Source: Beijerinckiaceae bacterium (GTDB lineage: Bacteria > Pseudomonadota > Alphaproteobacteria > Rhizobiales > Beijerinckiaceae). From it: a DNA stretch of 64,000 nt. Both the position numbers and the translations under genes were made by a program. Numbering within the stretch: the first letter of the stretch is position 1; every line of letters starts with the position of its first letter. This document shows positions 50,889 to 60,599 of the stretch, one piece after another. The notes under the pieces are model-generated. The model was not told the DNA's origin, made no database searches, and saw only the letters and a program-made list of their open reading frames with translations. The stretch is taken from positions 186,001 through 250,000 of the forward strand of contig JAPZUD010000002.1 of NCBI GenBank assembly GCA_027533425.1. Direction: 5' to 3'.

Positions 50889-52205
50889 TCATTCCACCGG
50901 ACGGTCATCTCCGTCGCGCAGGGCCTCGGTCACGGCGCCGGGGCCGACACCGTCCTTGCCGTAAATGTCATCGCGGAACTGGATCACGCCTTCCGGCGTG
51001 CCCCAGGCGGTGATGTAGACCCAATAGACAGGGATCGGCTCGCGCGGGGTGGCATCGATGCGCTGGCCCGACCGCATGGCTGCGTCGATGGCCTCGCGGG
51101 TCCATTGCGGGTTGTCCTGCAGGATCCAGTAGATGTAGTCGCGCACATTCTGCACGCGCACGCAGCCCGAGGAGACGAAGCGGTAATCGTCGCCGAAAAT
51201 GCCCTTGGCCGGCGTGTCATGCATGTAGACGCCATGCGGATTCGCGATGTTGATGCGCACGAAGCCGAGGCTGTTGAACTCGCCGCCGGGATCCTGGCGG
51301 AACATGTAGTTGGTCGCCTCGTCCGAGTTCCAGTTGACCGCCGCCGGCTGGATTTCCTGGCCCTGGCGGTTGTAGATCCGGATCTTCTGCTCCGTGAGGT
51401 AGTTCGGGTTCTTCCGCATCAGCGGGATCAGATCCTTGCGGATGATCGAGGCCGGCACGGTCCAGAACGGGTTGAAGTTCACGTTGAGGATCCGCGCATT
51501 CATGATCGGCGACTGACGGTCGACCTTGCCGACGCCGGCGACATGGCGCGTCGCCACCTGGCCGTTCTCCACCGTCTCGACATAGGCGGCGGGAATGTTG
51601 GTGATGACGAAGCGCGAGCCGAGATTGCCGTTGTAGGAGCGCAGCCGCTGCAGGTTGACCTCGAGCTGCTTGAGCCGGATCTCCGCCGGCGTGTTGAGCG
51701 CGGCGAAGGTCTGGGCGCCGACAACGCCGGTCGGCGTCAGGCCATGGCGGGCCTGATAGCGCTTCACCGCGGCATCGACATAGGAATCGAACACCGCGCC
51801 GGTGCCGACATTCGGCGACAGGTCACCCAGTTCGATCAGCCGCTGGCGCAGGGCCTGCACATTCGGATGGCGCGTGCCGAGCTTCAGCCGGACAGAGGAA
51901 GGAAGCGGCGCATGGCCACCCTTCGCCACGATGTTCTGATAAACCTGAACCGCGCCTTCGGTGGCCGCCGTGGTGGCCGGGCTGAGAATCGGATGCGGTG
52001 TCAGGATCGTGCGGGTCTGCTGGCCACCGGAATCATAGCTCTGCGCCCATTCCGCCTGGCCGCCGACCATCCCGCTCTGCTGAGCGAGGGCGGGTCCGGC
52101 CAGACCGGCCCCGACAAGACCTGCCGTGCCGAGAAGAAAGCGGCGGCGGTCGAGCCCGAAGGAGACCATGGTCGAAGACTTGTCCTGCTGCATCATCTGC
52201 CCCAT
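50889..52205 (-). CDS. L,D-transpeptidase with peptidoglycan-binding domain
   Basis: 438 aa from ATG 52205; 52169 and 52277 are alternative starts. A twin-arginine-like signal (LDRRRFLLGTAGLVGAGLAG) is near residues 17-36. PG_binding_1 region at about 105-180 (RHPNVQALRQRLIELGDLS, YQARHGLTPTGVVGAQTFAA), then a YkuD-type catalytic domain (about 200-380) whose active site is GVYMHDTPAKGIF and FVSSGCVRVQNV with the nucleophile Cys. It makes 3-3 peptidoglycan crosslinks or attaches proteins to the wall in the periplasm. Upstream in the same orientation lies the LdtR-type regulator, matching the ldtR/ldtP pair of Hyphomicrobiales. Confidence 0.93.
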   Translation of the reverse strand: MGQMMQQDKSSTMVSFGLDRRRFLLGTAGLVGAGLAGPALAQQSGMVGGQAEWAQSYDSGGQQTRTILTPHPILSPATTAATEGAVQVYQNIVAKGGHAPLPSSVRLKLGTRHPNVQALRQRLIELGDLSPNVGTGAVFDSYVDAAVKRYQARHGLTPTGVVGAQTFAALNTPAEIRLKQLEVNLQRLRSYNGNLGSRFVITNIPAAYVETVENGQVATRHVAGVGKVDRQSPIMNARILNVNFNPFWTVPASIIRKDLIPLMRKNPNYLTEQKIRIYNRQGQEIQPAAVNWNSDEATNYMFRQDPGGEFNSLGFVRINIANPHGVYMHDTPAKGIFGDDYRFVSSGCVRVQNVRDYIYWILQDNPQWTREAIDAAMRSGQRIDATPREPIPVYWVYITAWGTPEGVIQFRDDIYGKDGVGPGAVTEALRDGDDRPVE

Positions 52206-52435
52206 CAACCTCGTCAGGCTGGCCAATCCGGCACAAGCCTGTAATCCCACATACTTAATCAAGCGTATCGACGCCATGCCGGGGATGCAGGCCAGACCTG
52301 CAGACCCCTCGGCGCGTCGTTCCGGGACTATCGGAAGCGCGTCCGATCCGGCGAAAATGTGGCATTCGCGCCGAATCTCGCGAGTTCACGCGGACGTTAT
52401 CACATTTCATCGCGCGGAATGGTGCGTCAACGCAC

Positions 52436-52463
52436 GGAAGCCCGCCTTCGGGGGCGGGCTTCC
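52436..52463 (-). terminator. Hairpin, possible terminator between ldtR and the L,D-transpeptidase gene
   Basis: GGAAGCCCGCC (52436-52446) pairs exactly with GGCGGGCTTCC (52453-52463), 6-nt loop. It has no T-tract on the minus strand, so it may be Rho-assisted or an attenuator. It lies in the 434-bp gap 52206-52639, whose other part (52521-52673) is the tandem repeat; 52206-52435 shows nothing I recognise. Confidence 0.5.
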
Positions 52464-52520
52464 AGGGGTCCGATCGGGTCTTTGGGCCCGATGAGGGAAT
52501 CGTCCGGGCCGGATTTCAGA

Positions 52521-52673
52521 GCCGGTAGCGGATCTGGTCGGTCCAGAGCACCGCGAACCCGGAGGTTCGCGGAAGGATCACAGCCGGTAGCGGATCTGGT
52601 CGGTCCAGAACACCGCGAACCCGGAGGTTCGCGGAAGGATCACAGCCGGTAGCGGATCTGGTCCGTCCAGAAC
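52521..52673 (-). repeat. 62-bp tandem repeat duplicating the ldtR 3' end with a hairpin
   Basis: Two full 62-bp units (52521-52582, 52583-52644) plus a third partial copy that is the real ldtR 3' coding end. Each unit contains sequence for the last residues WTDQIRYRL plus stop, and a 9-bp perfect hairpin CCGCGAACC-CGGA-GGTTCGCGG (52551-52572 and 52613-52634). Copies differ from each other at only one or two bases. Since 62 is not a multiple of 3 the copies are out of frame with the gene. Confidence 0.92.
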
Positions 52674-53152
52674 CGGTCGAGGCGGATGAGGGCCTGGTTC
52701 AGCGTTTCGAACTCGCCGGCCGAGATGCCGCCGATCTGCTCGACAGTCCGGACGTGCTTTTCATAGAGCTCGGCCACGATCGCATGCACTTCCTTGCCCT
52801 TCGGGGCGAGGCGGATGCGGACCGAGCGGCGGTCGACACGGCTGCGCTGATGCGAGAGATAGCCCAGCTCGACAAGCTTCTTGACGTTGTACGAGACGTT
52901 CGAGCCGAGATAATAGCCGCGGGTGCGCAGCTCGCTCGCCGTGACGTCATTATCGCCGATATTGTACAGAAGCAGCGCCTGCACGCTGTTGACATCGGCG
53001 CGACCACGACGATCGAACTCGTCCTTGATCACATCGAGCAGACGGCGGTGAAGGCGTTCCACCAGCGCAAGGGATTCCAGGTAAAGACCGCGGACGGCCG
53101 GCGCGCCATCGGGCTTCTGTTCGACAATACGCGCAACATTCGCGTTGTTCAT
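52640..53152 (-). CDS. ldtR: MarR-family regulator LdtR
   Basis: 170 aa. MarR winged-helix fold with an N-terminal helix (LVERLHRRLLDVIKDEFDRR), recognition region DVTASELRTRGYYLGSNVSY (about 72-91), NVKKLVELGYLSHQRSRVDR (about 92-111, includes the wing) and a C-terminal dimer helix (EQIGGISAGEFETLNQALIR). Homologues in Liberibacter and rhizobia control an adjacent L,D-transpeptidase and osmotic stress tolerance; the gene here sits just upstream of such an enzyme. The 3' end is the source of the 62-bp tandem repeat. Upstream is an unusually AT-rich 190 bases. Confidence 0.92.
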   Translation of the reverse strand: MNNANVARIVEQKPDGAPAVRGLYLESLALVERLHRRLLDVIKDEFDRRGRADVNSVQALLLYNIGDNDVTASELRTRGYYLGSNVSYNVKKLVELGYLSHQRSRVDRRSVRIRLAPKGKEVHAIVAELYEKHVRTVEQIGGISAGEFETLNQALIRLDRFWTDQIRYRL

Positions 53153-53413
53153 GACTCACTACCCCTGTTTGTCTTGAGGCGTGCTTCAGCCCGTCCTCGT
53201 CTTATGGGATCAACATAGGGTGGTCGGATGAAAATGAGTTTAAATTCCAGCGTAAATTTGATGTTTAGATATTGGAGTGAACAGAAGATTGAACTGAGAA
53301 AGTCTTAGTATTTTTGAATCGTGAATCTAAAATTCTGTTTACCGAGATTCTGAAGTCGATTCACGTTGCTATGAAGAAGGCAGGCCACGGCCTGCCTGGC
53401 CGGCCGATACCGC
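53153..53413 (-). other. AT-rich intergenic region upstream of ldtR
   Basis: About 261 bases; the portion 53220-53370 is clearly poorer in G+C than the rest of the window. It has an inverted repeat CGTGAATC (53330-53337) / GATTCACG (53358-53365) and several GATTC elements. No consensus -35/-10 pair was certain. No gene seen; a terminator for the next gene is at 53379-53396. Confidence 0.55.
53379..53396 (-). terminator. Intrinsic terminator candidate after the DUF6163 gene
   Basis: GGCAGGCC (53379-53386) and GGCCTGCC (53389-53396) form a strong stem 18 bases past the stop; on the minus strand the stem is followed by TTCTTC. Confidence 0.6.
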
Positions 53414-53896
53414 TCAGAACAGGCCCAGCCTGCGCTTGCGCACGGCAAAGGCGAGGATGAAATAGAAGAACAGCGCCAGCCCGGCGCCGGAGGCCGAGGT
53501 CATCCCGACGGCATTGCCGAAGCCGGTGACGCCGAGCGTGATTTCGGCCACCACAGCGAAGACCCAGAGGCTTTTTCCCCAGGGTGCCACCAGCCAGAGG
53601 CCGATCGCGGCCACGCAATCCACCAGCGCGAAGCCGATGATGATGACCTGCCGCACCCGGCTCTCGTCATTCAGCGGGATATCGCCGAGGCCGAGGACCA
53701 GGGCCCAGAAGGCGATGCCCTTGACCAGCCAGATGGCAGCCGTCAGCCGGAGGAACAGCACATACATCAGGTCCCAGCGGATGCCGGGATTGTCCAGTTC
53801 GGCACCGATCGGCGGCTCGTCCCGGCTGCCGGGCTCGATGACAAGTTCCTGGGCACGCCGTTCGTCGCGGCGGGAGGGCTTCCGGCCGAGCAGCAT
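53414..53896 (-). CDS. DUF6163-like small membrane protein
   Basis: 160 aa from ATG 53896 (the open frame extends further upstream but overlaps the next gene). A basic cytoplasmic start (LLGRKPSRRDERRAQELV) is followed by four predicted helices: around 45-70 (YVLFLRLTAAIWLVKGIAFW), 85-105, 108-130 and 135-155. This matches Hyphomicrobiales DUF6163 proteins, of unknown function. Last gene of a pair with the HIBYL-CoA hydrolase (31-base gap); a terminator follows. Confidence 0.7.
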   Translation of the reverse strand: MLLGRKPSRRDERRAQELVIEPGSRDEPPIGAELDNPGIRWDLMYVLFLRLTAAIWLVKGIAFWALVLGLGDIPLNDESRVRQVIIIGFALVDCVAAIGLWLVAPWGKSLWVFAVVAEITLGVTGFGNAVGMTSASGAGLALFFYFILAFAVRKRRLGLF

Positions 53897-53927
53897 CGAC
53901 AACTTGCCGGGCCTTATCCGCCCCAAT

Positions 53928-54971
53928 TCAGTCTTCAGCAAAGCGCAGATCCTCGTCCAGCGGCTGAAAATGCGCGGCAATGCCGGCAGGATCAAGCCCG
54001 GCGATGGTGTCGGGCCGCCATTGCGGGCGATTGTCCTTGTCGATGATCAATGCCCGGACGCCCTCGTAGAAATCGTGGCCATGCACGATCCGGCTGACGA
54101 TGCGGAATTCCAGCACCATCGCGGCCTCGAAATCGAGGCTGGCTCCCCGGCGGATCTGCTCCATGGCGATGGCCATCGAGGTGGGCGAGCGCTTCGCCAT
54201 GCCCGCCACCAGCTCGGCCGCGAAGGGCGAATCCGGAGCGGCAGCGGCCAACCCGTCCATGATGGCAGGAAGATCGGCGCCGGCGAAGAGCCGGTTGATC
54301 TCGCCGGCCCGGTCGAAAACCGGTGTCTCGCCGGCCGGCTCGGCGAAGCGGGCGGCGACGGAAGCGGCCGCCTCCCCCGCCGCGAGGGCGTCGAGGATGT
54401 CCTCTTCCACACCGCCACGGACGGAATGCGTGGCGAGTCCGAGGGCGAGGGCATCCCCCCGGCGCAGCCGGGCGCCGGTCAGGGCCAGATACATGCCGAA
54501 AGCCCCCGGCAGGCGCGGCAGGGCATGGGTCGCGCCGACATCAGGGAAGAAACCGATGCCGACTTCCGGCATGGCGAAGAGATAGTTCGGCCCGGCGAAA
54601 CGGTGGCTGCCATGGAGCGACACGCCGACACCACCGCCCATCACGATCCCGTCGACCAGCGCGATATAGGGTTTCGGGAACCGCTTGATAAAGGCGTTGA
54701 GCCGGTATTCCCGCGCCCAGAAATCCAGCGCGACAGCATGACGCCCGGTCTGTCCGTATTCATGCATCAGACGGATATCACCGCCGGCGCAGAAGGCCTT
54801 GCCGCCAGCGCCGCGGATCGCGACCTGGCGGATGGCCGGATCATCCCGGAAGTCGAGCAGGGCGGCCTGCAGGCCGTCGACCATGGCGTCATTGAGCGCG
54901 TTGAGCGCCTGTGGCCGGTTGAGCGTGACCAGCCCCAGCGCGCCACGCCGTTCGATGAGAATGTCGCTCAT
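53928..54971 (-). CDS. 3-hydroxyisobutyryl-CoA hydrolase / enoyl-CoA hydratase family
   Basis: 347 aa from ATG 54971. Crotonase fold with the extended C-terminus of HIBYL-CoA hydrolases: FCAGGDIRLMHEYGQTGR (about 66-83), GIVMGGGVGVSLHGSHRFAG (about 112-131), and the diagnostic FAMPEVGIGFFPDVGATH with catalytic Glu and Asp intact. This is the valine-degradation step that releases 3-hydroxyisobutyrate. The bulky insert at 175-260 and length near 350 distinguish it from simple hydratases. Divergent from hemB with 164 bases between them. Confidence 0.9.
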   Translation of the reverse strand: MSDILIERRGALGLVTLNRPQALNALNDAMVDGLQAALLDFRDDPAIRQVAIRGAGGKAFCAGGDIRLMHEYGQTGRHAVALDFWAREYRLNAFIKRFPKPYIALVDGIVMGGGVGVSLHGSHRFAGPNYLFAMPEVGIGFFPDVGATHALPRLPGAFGMYLALTGARLRRGDALALGLATHSVRGGVEEDILDALAAGEAAASVAARFAEPAGETPVFDRAGEINRLFAGADLPAIMDGLAAAAPDSPFAAELVAGMAKRSPTSMAIAMEQIRRGASLDFEAAMVLEFRIVSRIVHGHDFYEGVRALIIDKDNRPQWRPDTIAGLDPAGIAAHFQPLDEDLRFAED

Positions 54972-55099
54972 GGCCGCTTCCCTCCGCATCCCTGCCTTCC
55001 CGCGGGGGTAGAGCGCGCATGGCGGAGCGTCAATGGCGGGCCCCGGTTATCGAAGGCAATTCCCGCAAAACGCTTCCCTTTGGATCGGCGGCTCCTTAA

Positions 55100-56143
<1,044 letters not shown>

Positions 56144-56146
56144 GCG

Positions 56147-57547
56147 ATGCCGCTGCTGCGCCGGCGGCCGGAACTCTGGATCCTCGTCGCCCCGATCCTG
56201 GCTCTTGCGATCATCACGGTGCCGTTGTTCCTCGTGGGCGGACCCGGAGCGGATGCGGAGCAGGCGCGGCTATGCCGGATGCTTCTGCCTGCCCTTTACC
56301 CGCAGGACGAGGGGATCACGGTCCTGGATACCGAGAGCAGCCCCGGCAATGCCGTCCATGTCACCTTCCGGACCGGCGGCGAGACCAATCGCCCGCATCT
56401 GCTGACCTGCCGGTTCGGCGGGATCGGCTATTCCGCCGCCCGGCGCGACCTCTCCGCCGTGCTGATCGACGGAGTCGGTATCGGCGAATCCGCGCTCTAC
56501 ATCCTCCGCAACCGCTGGCTGGAAACCCAATTCGCCGTCGAGGCGGATCCCGGCCCGCCCCGGATTGCCGGCGAGGCGATCGAGCTGCCCCGGCCGCTGG
56601 CGCTGGCACTGCAACATCTGGTCGGCGGCCTGCCCCGGCTCGGCATCCTCGCCCTGCTCGCGGTGTCGACCGCCCTGATCTACGGGCTGATCGGGCGGAT
56701 CAACCTCGCGCTCGGCGAATTCCTTGCCTTTGGCGGCATCATGACCACGCTGGCTGCTCTGGCCTTGTCCGGCCTCGGGCCGGGCGGCTTCAGCCTGGCG
56801 GGGTCGCCGCTGGTGCCGGTGCTGGCCGGCGGGCTGGCCATAACCCTGTGCGGGCTGGCCGGGCTTGTGCTGGGCCGGAGGGTGCTCTGGCCCCTCACCC
56901 GGCCCGGCGCAGCTGCGGGCATCGGCCAGCCGGTTCTGGTCGCAGGCGTCGGCCTGATGGTGGCGATGCAGGAAGTGTTGCGCCTGAGCCAGGGCGCGGG
57001 CACGATCTGGCTTCCGCCTGCCCATGGCGAAGGCCAGGTTATTGCAGTATCCGGCACGTTCGAGGTCATCCTCCATCCGCGCCTGCTGGTCATGGCGCTG
57101 GTCAATGCAGCGGCGATCCTCGCCGTCCTGTGGCTGATGAAGCGGACCGGCTTCGGCCGGGCCTGGCGGGCCAGCGCCGATGATCCGGAAGCGGCGCGGC
57201 TCTGCGGGGTCGATCCGGAGGCCCTGCTGGCCCGTACCGCCATGCTCGCCATCGCCCTTGCTGGGCTGGCCGGCACGACGATCGCGCTGAATTATGGGGG
57301 AATCCACTTTTCCGGTGGGACAATGATGGGACTGACGGGCTTGATCGCCGCCATCCTTGGCGGTATCGGCTCGATTGGCGGCGCCGTTCTGGGCGGCCTC
57401 GCCATCGGGCTGTTCCAGATCGGCTGGTCTGCCCTGATGGATATCGCGTTGTGGGAACTGGCGAGCTTCGTCCTGCTGACGCTGGCCCTGATCCTCAGGC
57501 CCGGCGGCTTTTTCGGGTTCGCCGAAGGGCCGATGCGGAAAGTATAG
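56147..57547 (+). CDS. Orphan LivH-like branched-chain amino-acid ABC permease with periplasmic insert
   Basis: 466 aa, much longer than LivH (about 300). One N-terminal helix (about 12-32), a periplasmic part (about 33-155, with three Cys: RLCRMLLPA, LLTCRFGG), then the permease proper with eight or so helices: YGLIGRINLALGEFLAFGGI (about 180-199), the EAA-type loop FGRAWRASADDPEAARLCGV (about 331-350), and GLTGLIAAILGGIGSIGGAV. The LivH permease signature (INLALGEF) is unmistakable. No livM, ATPase or binding protein is adjacent; co-transcription with hemB suggests another substrate, such as ALA or a porphyrin precursor, but that is speculation. Confidence 0.82.
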   Translation: MPLLRRRPELWILVAPILALAIITVPLFLVGGPGADAEQARLCRMLLPALYPQDEGITVLDTESSPGNAVHVTFRTGGETNRPHLLTCRFGGIGYSAARRDLSAVLIDGVGIGESALYILRNRWLETQFAVEADPGPPRIAGEAIELPRPLALALQHLVGGLPRLGILALLAVSTALIYGLIGRINLALGEFLAFGGIMTTLAALALSGLGPGGFSLAGSPLVPVLAGGLAITLCGLAGLVLGRRVLWPLTRPGAAAGIGQPVLVAGVGLMVAMQEVLRLSQGAGTIWLPPAHGEGQVIAVSGTFEVILHPRLLVMALVNAAAILAVLWLMKRTGFGRAWRASADDPEAARLCGVDPEALLARTAMLAIALAGLAGTTIALNYGGIHFSGGTMMGLTGLIAAILGGIGSIGGAVLGGLAIGLFQIGWSALMDIALWELASFVLLTLALILRPGGFFGFAEGPMRKV

Positions 57548-57607
57548 CCTGACCGCATGTTCAGGCGTTTGTCTTGTTTCCCGGACAAGAGAAGGAAAGC
57601 CAATCCC

Positions 57608-58861
57608 ATGATGTCCGCCAGCCCGGCCTTTGCGGTCAGCCTTGACGATATCCGCGCGGCTGCGGGCCTGCTGCGCGGGCAGGTGATCCGCACGCCCTTC
57701 CTGCCGGCGCCGCGGCTTTCGGCGCTGACGGGCGCGGAATGCTTCGTGAAGTTCGAGAACATGCAGGTGACCGGCGCCTTCAAGGAGCGCGGGGCCTTCG
57801 TGAAGCTGTCGCGGCTCGATCCGGCGGCCCGCAAGGCCGGCGTGATCGCCATGTCGGCCGGCAACCATGCGCAGGCTGTCGCCTATCACGCGCAGCGGCT
57901 CGGCATTCCCGCGACGATCGTGATGCCGGTCGGCACCCCCTTCGTGAAGGTCGAGAATACGGCGCGGTTCGGTGCCCGGGTGATCCTGGATGGCACCACC
58001 CTCGCCGAAAGCCAGAACCGGGTGCAGCAGATCATTGCCGAGGAGGGGCTGGTTCTCGTCCATCCCTATGATGATCCGGATGTGATGGCCGGCCAGGGCA
58101 CGATCGCGCTCGAGATGCTGGAGGACCAGCCCGATCTCGATGCAGTCGTCATCCCGATGGGCGGCGGCGGGCTGATTGCAGGCAATGCCGTCGCCTTCCA
58201 CGCGCTGCGACCGGATATCGCGGTGATCGGCGTCGAGGTGGAGAGCTATGCCTCCTTCCATAATGCGCTGAAGGGCGAGAGCCACCCGATCGGCGGCCCG
58301 ACTTTGGCGGAGGGCATCGCGGTGAAGAATGTCGGTGCGCTGACTCTGCCGATCATCCGGGCGCTGGTGGCCGAGACCATGATCGTGCCGGAAAGCGCGG
58401 TCGAGCGGGCGGTCGATGCCTTCGCCACGCATCAGCGCTCGATGGCCGAGGGGGCGGGCGCCAGCGGGCTCGCCGCCCTGCTCCATCAGCCGGAACGGTT
58501 CCGCGGCCAGCGCGTCGGCCTCGTGCTGTGCGGGGGCAATATCGATGCGCGGATCCTCGCCTCGATCATGGTGCGCGAACTGGAACGGCGCGAGCGGATC
58601 ATCTCGTTCCGCCTCACCGGCGAGGACCGGCCGGGCTTCCTCGGCCGGGTGGCCACGCGACTTGGCGAACTCGGCGCGAATATCCTCGAGGTCACGCATC
58701 GGCGCACCTTCCTCTCGGTCCCGGCCAAGGGCGTGTCGCTGGATGTCACGGTGGAAACGCGCGATGCCGCGCATGCCGAGGACATTCTCCGCCAGCTTGA
58801 GGCACAGGGCTATATCATCCGGCGGATCGACGCGAACGGCGCCGTGCTGCCGGGTGGCTGA
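57608..58861 (+). CDS. ilvA: Threonine ammonia-lyase (threonine dehydratase) with ACT domain
   Basis: 417 aa from ATG 57608. Fold type II PLP enzyme; Lys about 59 in VTGAFKERGAFVKL, phosphate loop AMSAGNHAQAVAYHAQRLG (about 79-97), AVVIPMGGGGLIAGNAVAFH (about 181-200). The C-terminal ACT domain (about 335-410) reads ISFRLTGEDRPGFLGRVATR, LGELGANILEVTHRR, so allosteric control by an amino acid is expected. Converts threonine to 2-oxobutanoate. The ACT type with one domain is typical of the catabolic-like/short IlvA of alphaproteobacteria. A second, ACT-less dehydratase is at 49898. Confidence 0.92.
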   Translation: MMSASPAFAVSLDDIRAAAGLLRGQVIRTPFLPAPRLSALTGAECFVKFENMQVTGAFKERGAFVKLSRLDPAARKAGVIAMSAGNHAQAVAYHAQRLGIPATIVMPVGTPFVKVENTARFGARVILDGTTLAESQNRVQQIIAEEGLVLVHPYDDPDVMAGQGTIALEMLEDQPDLDAVVIPMGGGGLIAGNAVAFHALRPDIAVIGVEVESYASFHNALKGESHPIGGPTLAEGIAVKNVGALTLPIIRALVAETMIVPESAVERAVDAFATHQRSMAEGAGASGLAALLHQPERFRGQRVGLVLCGGNIDARILASIMVRELERRERIISFRLTGEDRPGFLGRVATRLGELGANILEVTHRRTFLSVPAKGVSLDVTVETRDAAHAEDILRQLEAQGYIIRRIDANGAVLPGG

Positions 58862-58954
58862 CCCTGCATTTTGTCGCGGAAAAGTCCGGCACGGCCCCCT
58901 TGCCGAGCGGGCCGGCTTGGCCAATGATGCGGGCCTTGCCGAATTTCAAAGCCG

Positions 58955-59704
58955 ATGACGGAACAGCCGCGCGACACGCCGCAATTCTTCCTGACCTCCC
59001 CCTCCCCCTGCCCGTATCTTCCCGATCGGCAGGAACGGAAGGTCTTCACCCATCTTGTCGGCAAGCGGGCCTTCCAGCTCAATGAAATCCTGACGCAGGG
59101 CGGCTTCCGGCGCAGCCAGTCAATCGCCTACCGCCCGGCCTGCGAGGCCTGCCGGGCCTGCATCTCCGTGCGGGTGCTGGTCAGTGAATTCGAGACAAAC
59201 CGCAATTTCCGCCGCATTCTCGCACGGAATGCCGATCTCGGCGCCCGCATGATCTCCGCCCAGCCGACGTCCGAGCAATACGGGCTGTTCCGCCGCTATC
59301 TTGATGCGCGCCATGCCGATGGCGGCATGGTCGATATGAGCGTGCTCGATTACGCCGCGATGATCGAGGACAGCCATGTCGAGACGCGGCTGGTGGAATA
59401 CCGCAAGCCGGCGACAGGCCGGGCCGGCAGCGAGGAACTGGTCGGCGTGGTGCTGACCGATATCCTCTCCGACGGGCTGTCGATGGTCTATTCCTTCTAC
59501 GACCCGGACCTGACGGACCGCTCGCTCGGAACCTTCCTGATCCTCGATCATATCGCCAAGACCAAGGCGTTCGGCCTGCCCTATCTCTATCTCGGCTACT
59601 GGGTCGAGGGCTCGCGGAAGATGGATTACAAGGCCCGCTTCCTGCCTCAGGAACGCCTCGGCATGCTGTCCTGGGAGCGGGTCGAGAAGCCGCCCGCGGG
59701 CTGA
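58955..59704 (+). CDS. bpt: Aspartate/glutamate leucyltransferase (bacterial N-end rule)
   Basis: 249 aa. Bpt family, related to Ate1: it adds Leu to N-terminal Asp or Glu, marking proteins for ClpS-ClpAP. Signature: [18 protein letters not shown] (about 18-35), the cysteine cluster [18 protein letters not shown] (about 59-76), [14 protein letters not shown] and [20 protein letters not shown] (about 211-230). All these cysteines and the C-terminal motif are intact. It follows ilvA by 93 bases on the same strand; a convergent palindromic repeat lies beyond. Confidence 0.95.
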   Translation: MTEQPRDTPQFFLTSPSPCPYLPDRQERKVFTHLVGKRAFQLNEILTQGGFRRSQSIAYRPACEACRACISVRVLVSEFETNRNFRRILARNADLGARMISAQPTSEQYGLFRRYLDARHADGGMVDMSVLDYAAMIEDSHVETRLVEYRKPATGRAGSEELVGVVLTDILSDGLSMVYSFYDPDLTDRSLGTFLILDHIAKTKAFGLPYLYLGYWVEGSRKMDYKARFLPQERLGMLSWERVEKPPAG

Positions 59705-59756
59705 GGCCCTGGCTTTCCCCCTCGATTGAGGCACTGCCCCCTCACCCGCGCCCCCC

Positions 59757-59841
59757 GTCATGCCCGCCCTTGGGGCGGGTATCCACGACTTCACGGCAAA
59801 GGGGACAAGTCATGGATGGCCGGGCCAAGCCCGGCCATGAC
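59757..59841 (-). repeat. Composite palindromic intergenic repeat, copy C (inverted)
   Basis: Same element as copies A and B but in the opposite orientation, between the convergent bpt and dsbA-like genes: GTCATG, hairpin GCCCGCCCTTGGGGCGGG, ATCCACGACTT, AAGTCATGGAT, hairpin GGCCGGGCCAAGCCCGGCC, ATGAC. Gap 59705-59878 holds nothing else. Confidence 0.9.
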
Positions 59842-59878
59842 GGACAAAAACGCGGGAGTGACTGGGCGCTCGCGCGCC

Positions 59879-60541
59879 TCAGCCGATTTCCGCCTCGAGC
59901 GCGGCGGAGAGGCGCTCGCTCACGTCATCCGCACTGGCATAGCCCTGGCTGACCATCATCAGCGCGTTGTCGCCGGTGCTGCGCTGGCGATGCAGGATGA
60001 GCGTCGGGAAGCCGTCAATGCCGAATTGCTGCGCGACCTGGAAATCCGCCATCGTTGCCTGGCGGATCGCCTCGCTGGTGAAGGTTTCGAGGAAGGCCTC
60101 CCCGGGCACGCCGAAAGCAGCGGCATGGCGGGCCAGCACATCGCTGCGGGTGATGTCCTCGCCATCCGCATAGAAGGCACGCTGGATGGCCAGCATGAAG
60201 GCATAATCATCCCCCGGTGCCATGTGGCGCATCGTCACCACGGCGCGGGAGGCGGGCTCGCTGTCATAGACGAAGCCGGGCGTCAGCGAGGGGCAGGTGC
60301 CGAAAGGCTGGCCGGTGAGCTGGCCGATCCGGCCATAGGTCTCTGTCAGCATCGTCCGCATGCTGTCGGAAACGGGCTCGGTATTGAAGGGGCGCAGGCC
60401 ACCGCTGAAGGCCAGCAGGTCGAGCCGGTCATGGAAGCGCTCGAGCACGGCCTGCATCTGCGGCGCGAAGCCATAGCACCAGGAGCACATCGTATCCGCG
60501 AAATAGAGCAGGCGCGGACGGTCGATCGTTTCGGAATCCAT
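59879..60541 (-). CDS. DsbA/FrnE-family thioredoxin-fold protein
   Basis: 220 aa from ATG 60541. DsbA-like oxidoreductase fold with the CxxC redox site in LYFADTMCSWCYGFAPQM (about 12-29) and the cis-Pro loop GIDGFPTLILHRQ (about 179-191). No signal peptide, so it is cytoplasmic, as in the FrnE/DsbA-2-type (2-hydroxychromene-2-carboxylate isomerase-like) subgroup; these respond to oxidative stress. Located 58 bases downstream of a WrbA-type quinone oxidoreductase gene, in the same direction, forming a redox pair. Confidence 0.86.
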   Translation of the reverse strand: MDSETIDRPRLLYFADTMCSWCYGFAPQMQAVLERFHDRLDLLAFSGGLRPFNTEPVSDSMRTMLTETYGRIGQLTGQPFGTCPSLTPGFVYDSEPASRAVVTMRHMAPGDDYAFMLAIQRAFYADGEDITRSDVLARHAAAFGVPGEAFLETFTSEAIRQATMADFQVAQQFGIDGFPTLILHRQRSTGDNALMMVSQGYASADDVSERLSAALEAEIG

Positions 60542-60599
60542 AGGGCCTCGGCAGGATGCGGGCGGGGAAAACCCCCGCCCGCTCAGTCTGGCCTGCCGA

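Noticed and set aside
52521-52673. CRISPR-like array
   Set aside because: Only two and a half units, directly abutting, no spacers, and the unit derives from the ldtR 3' end.
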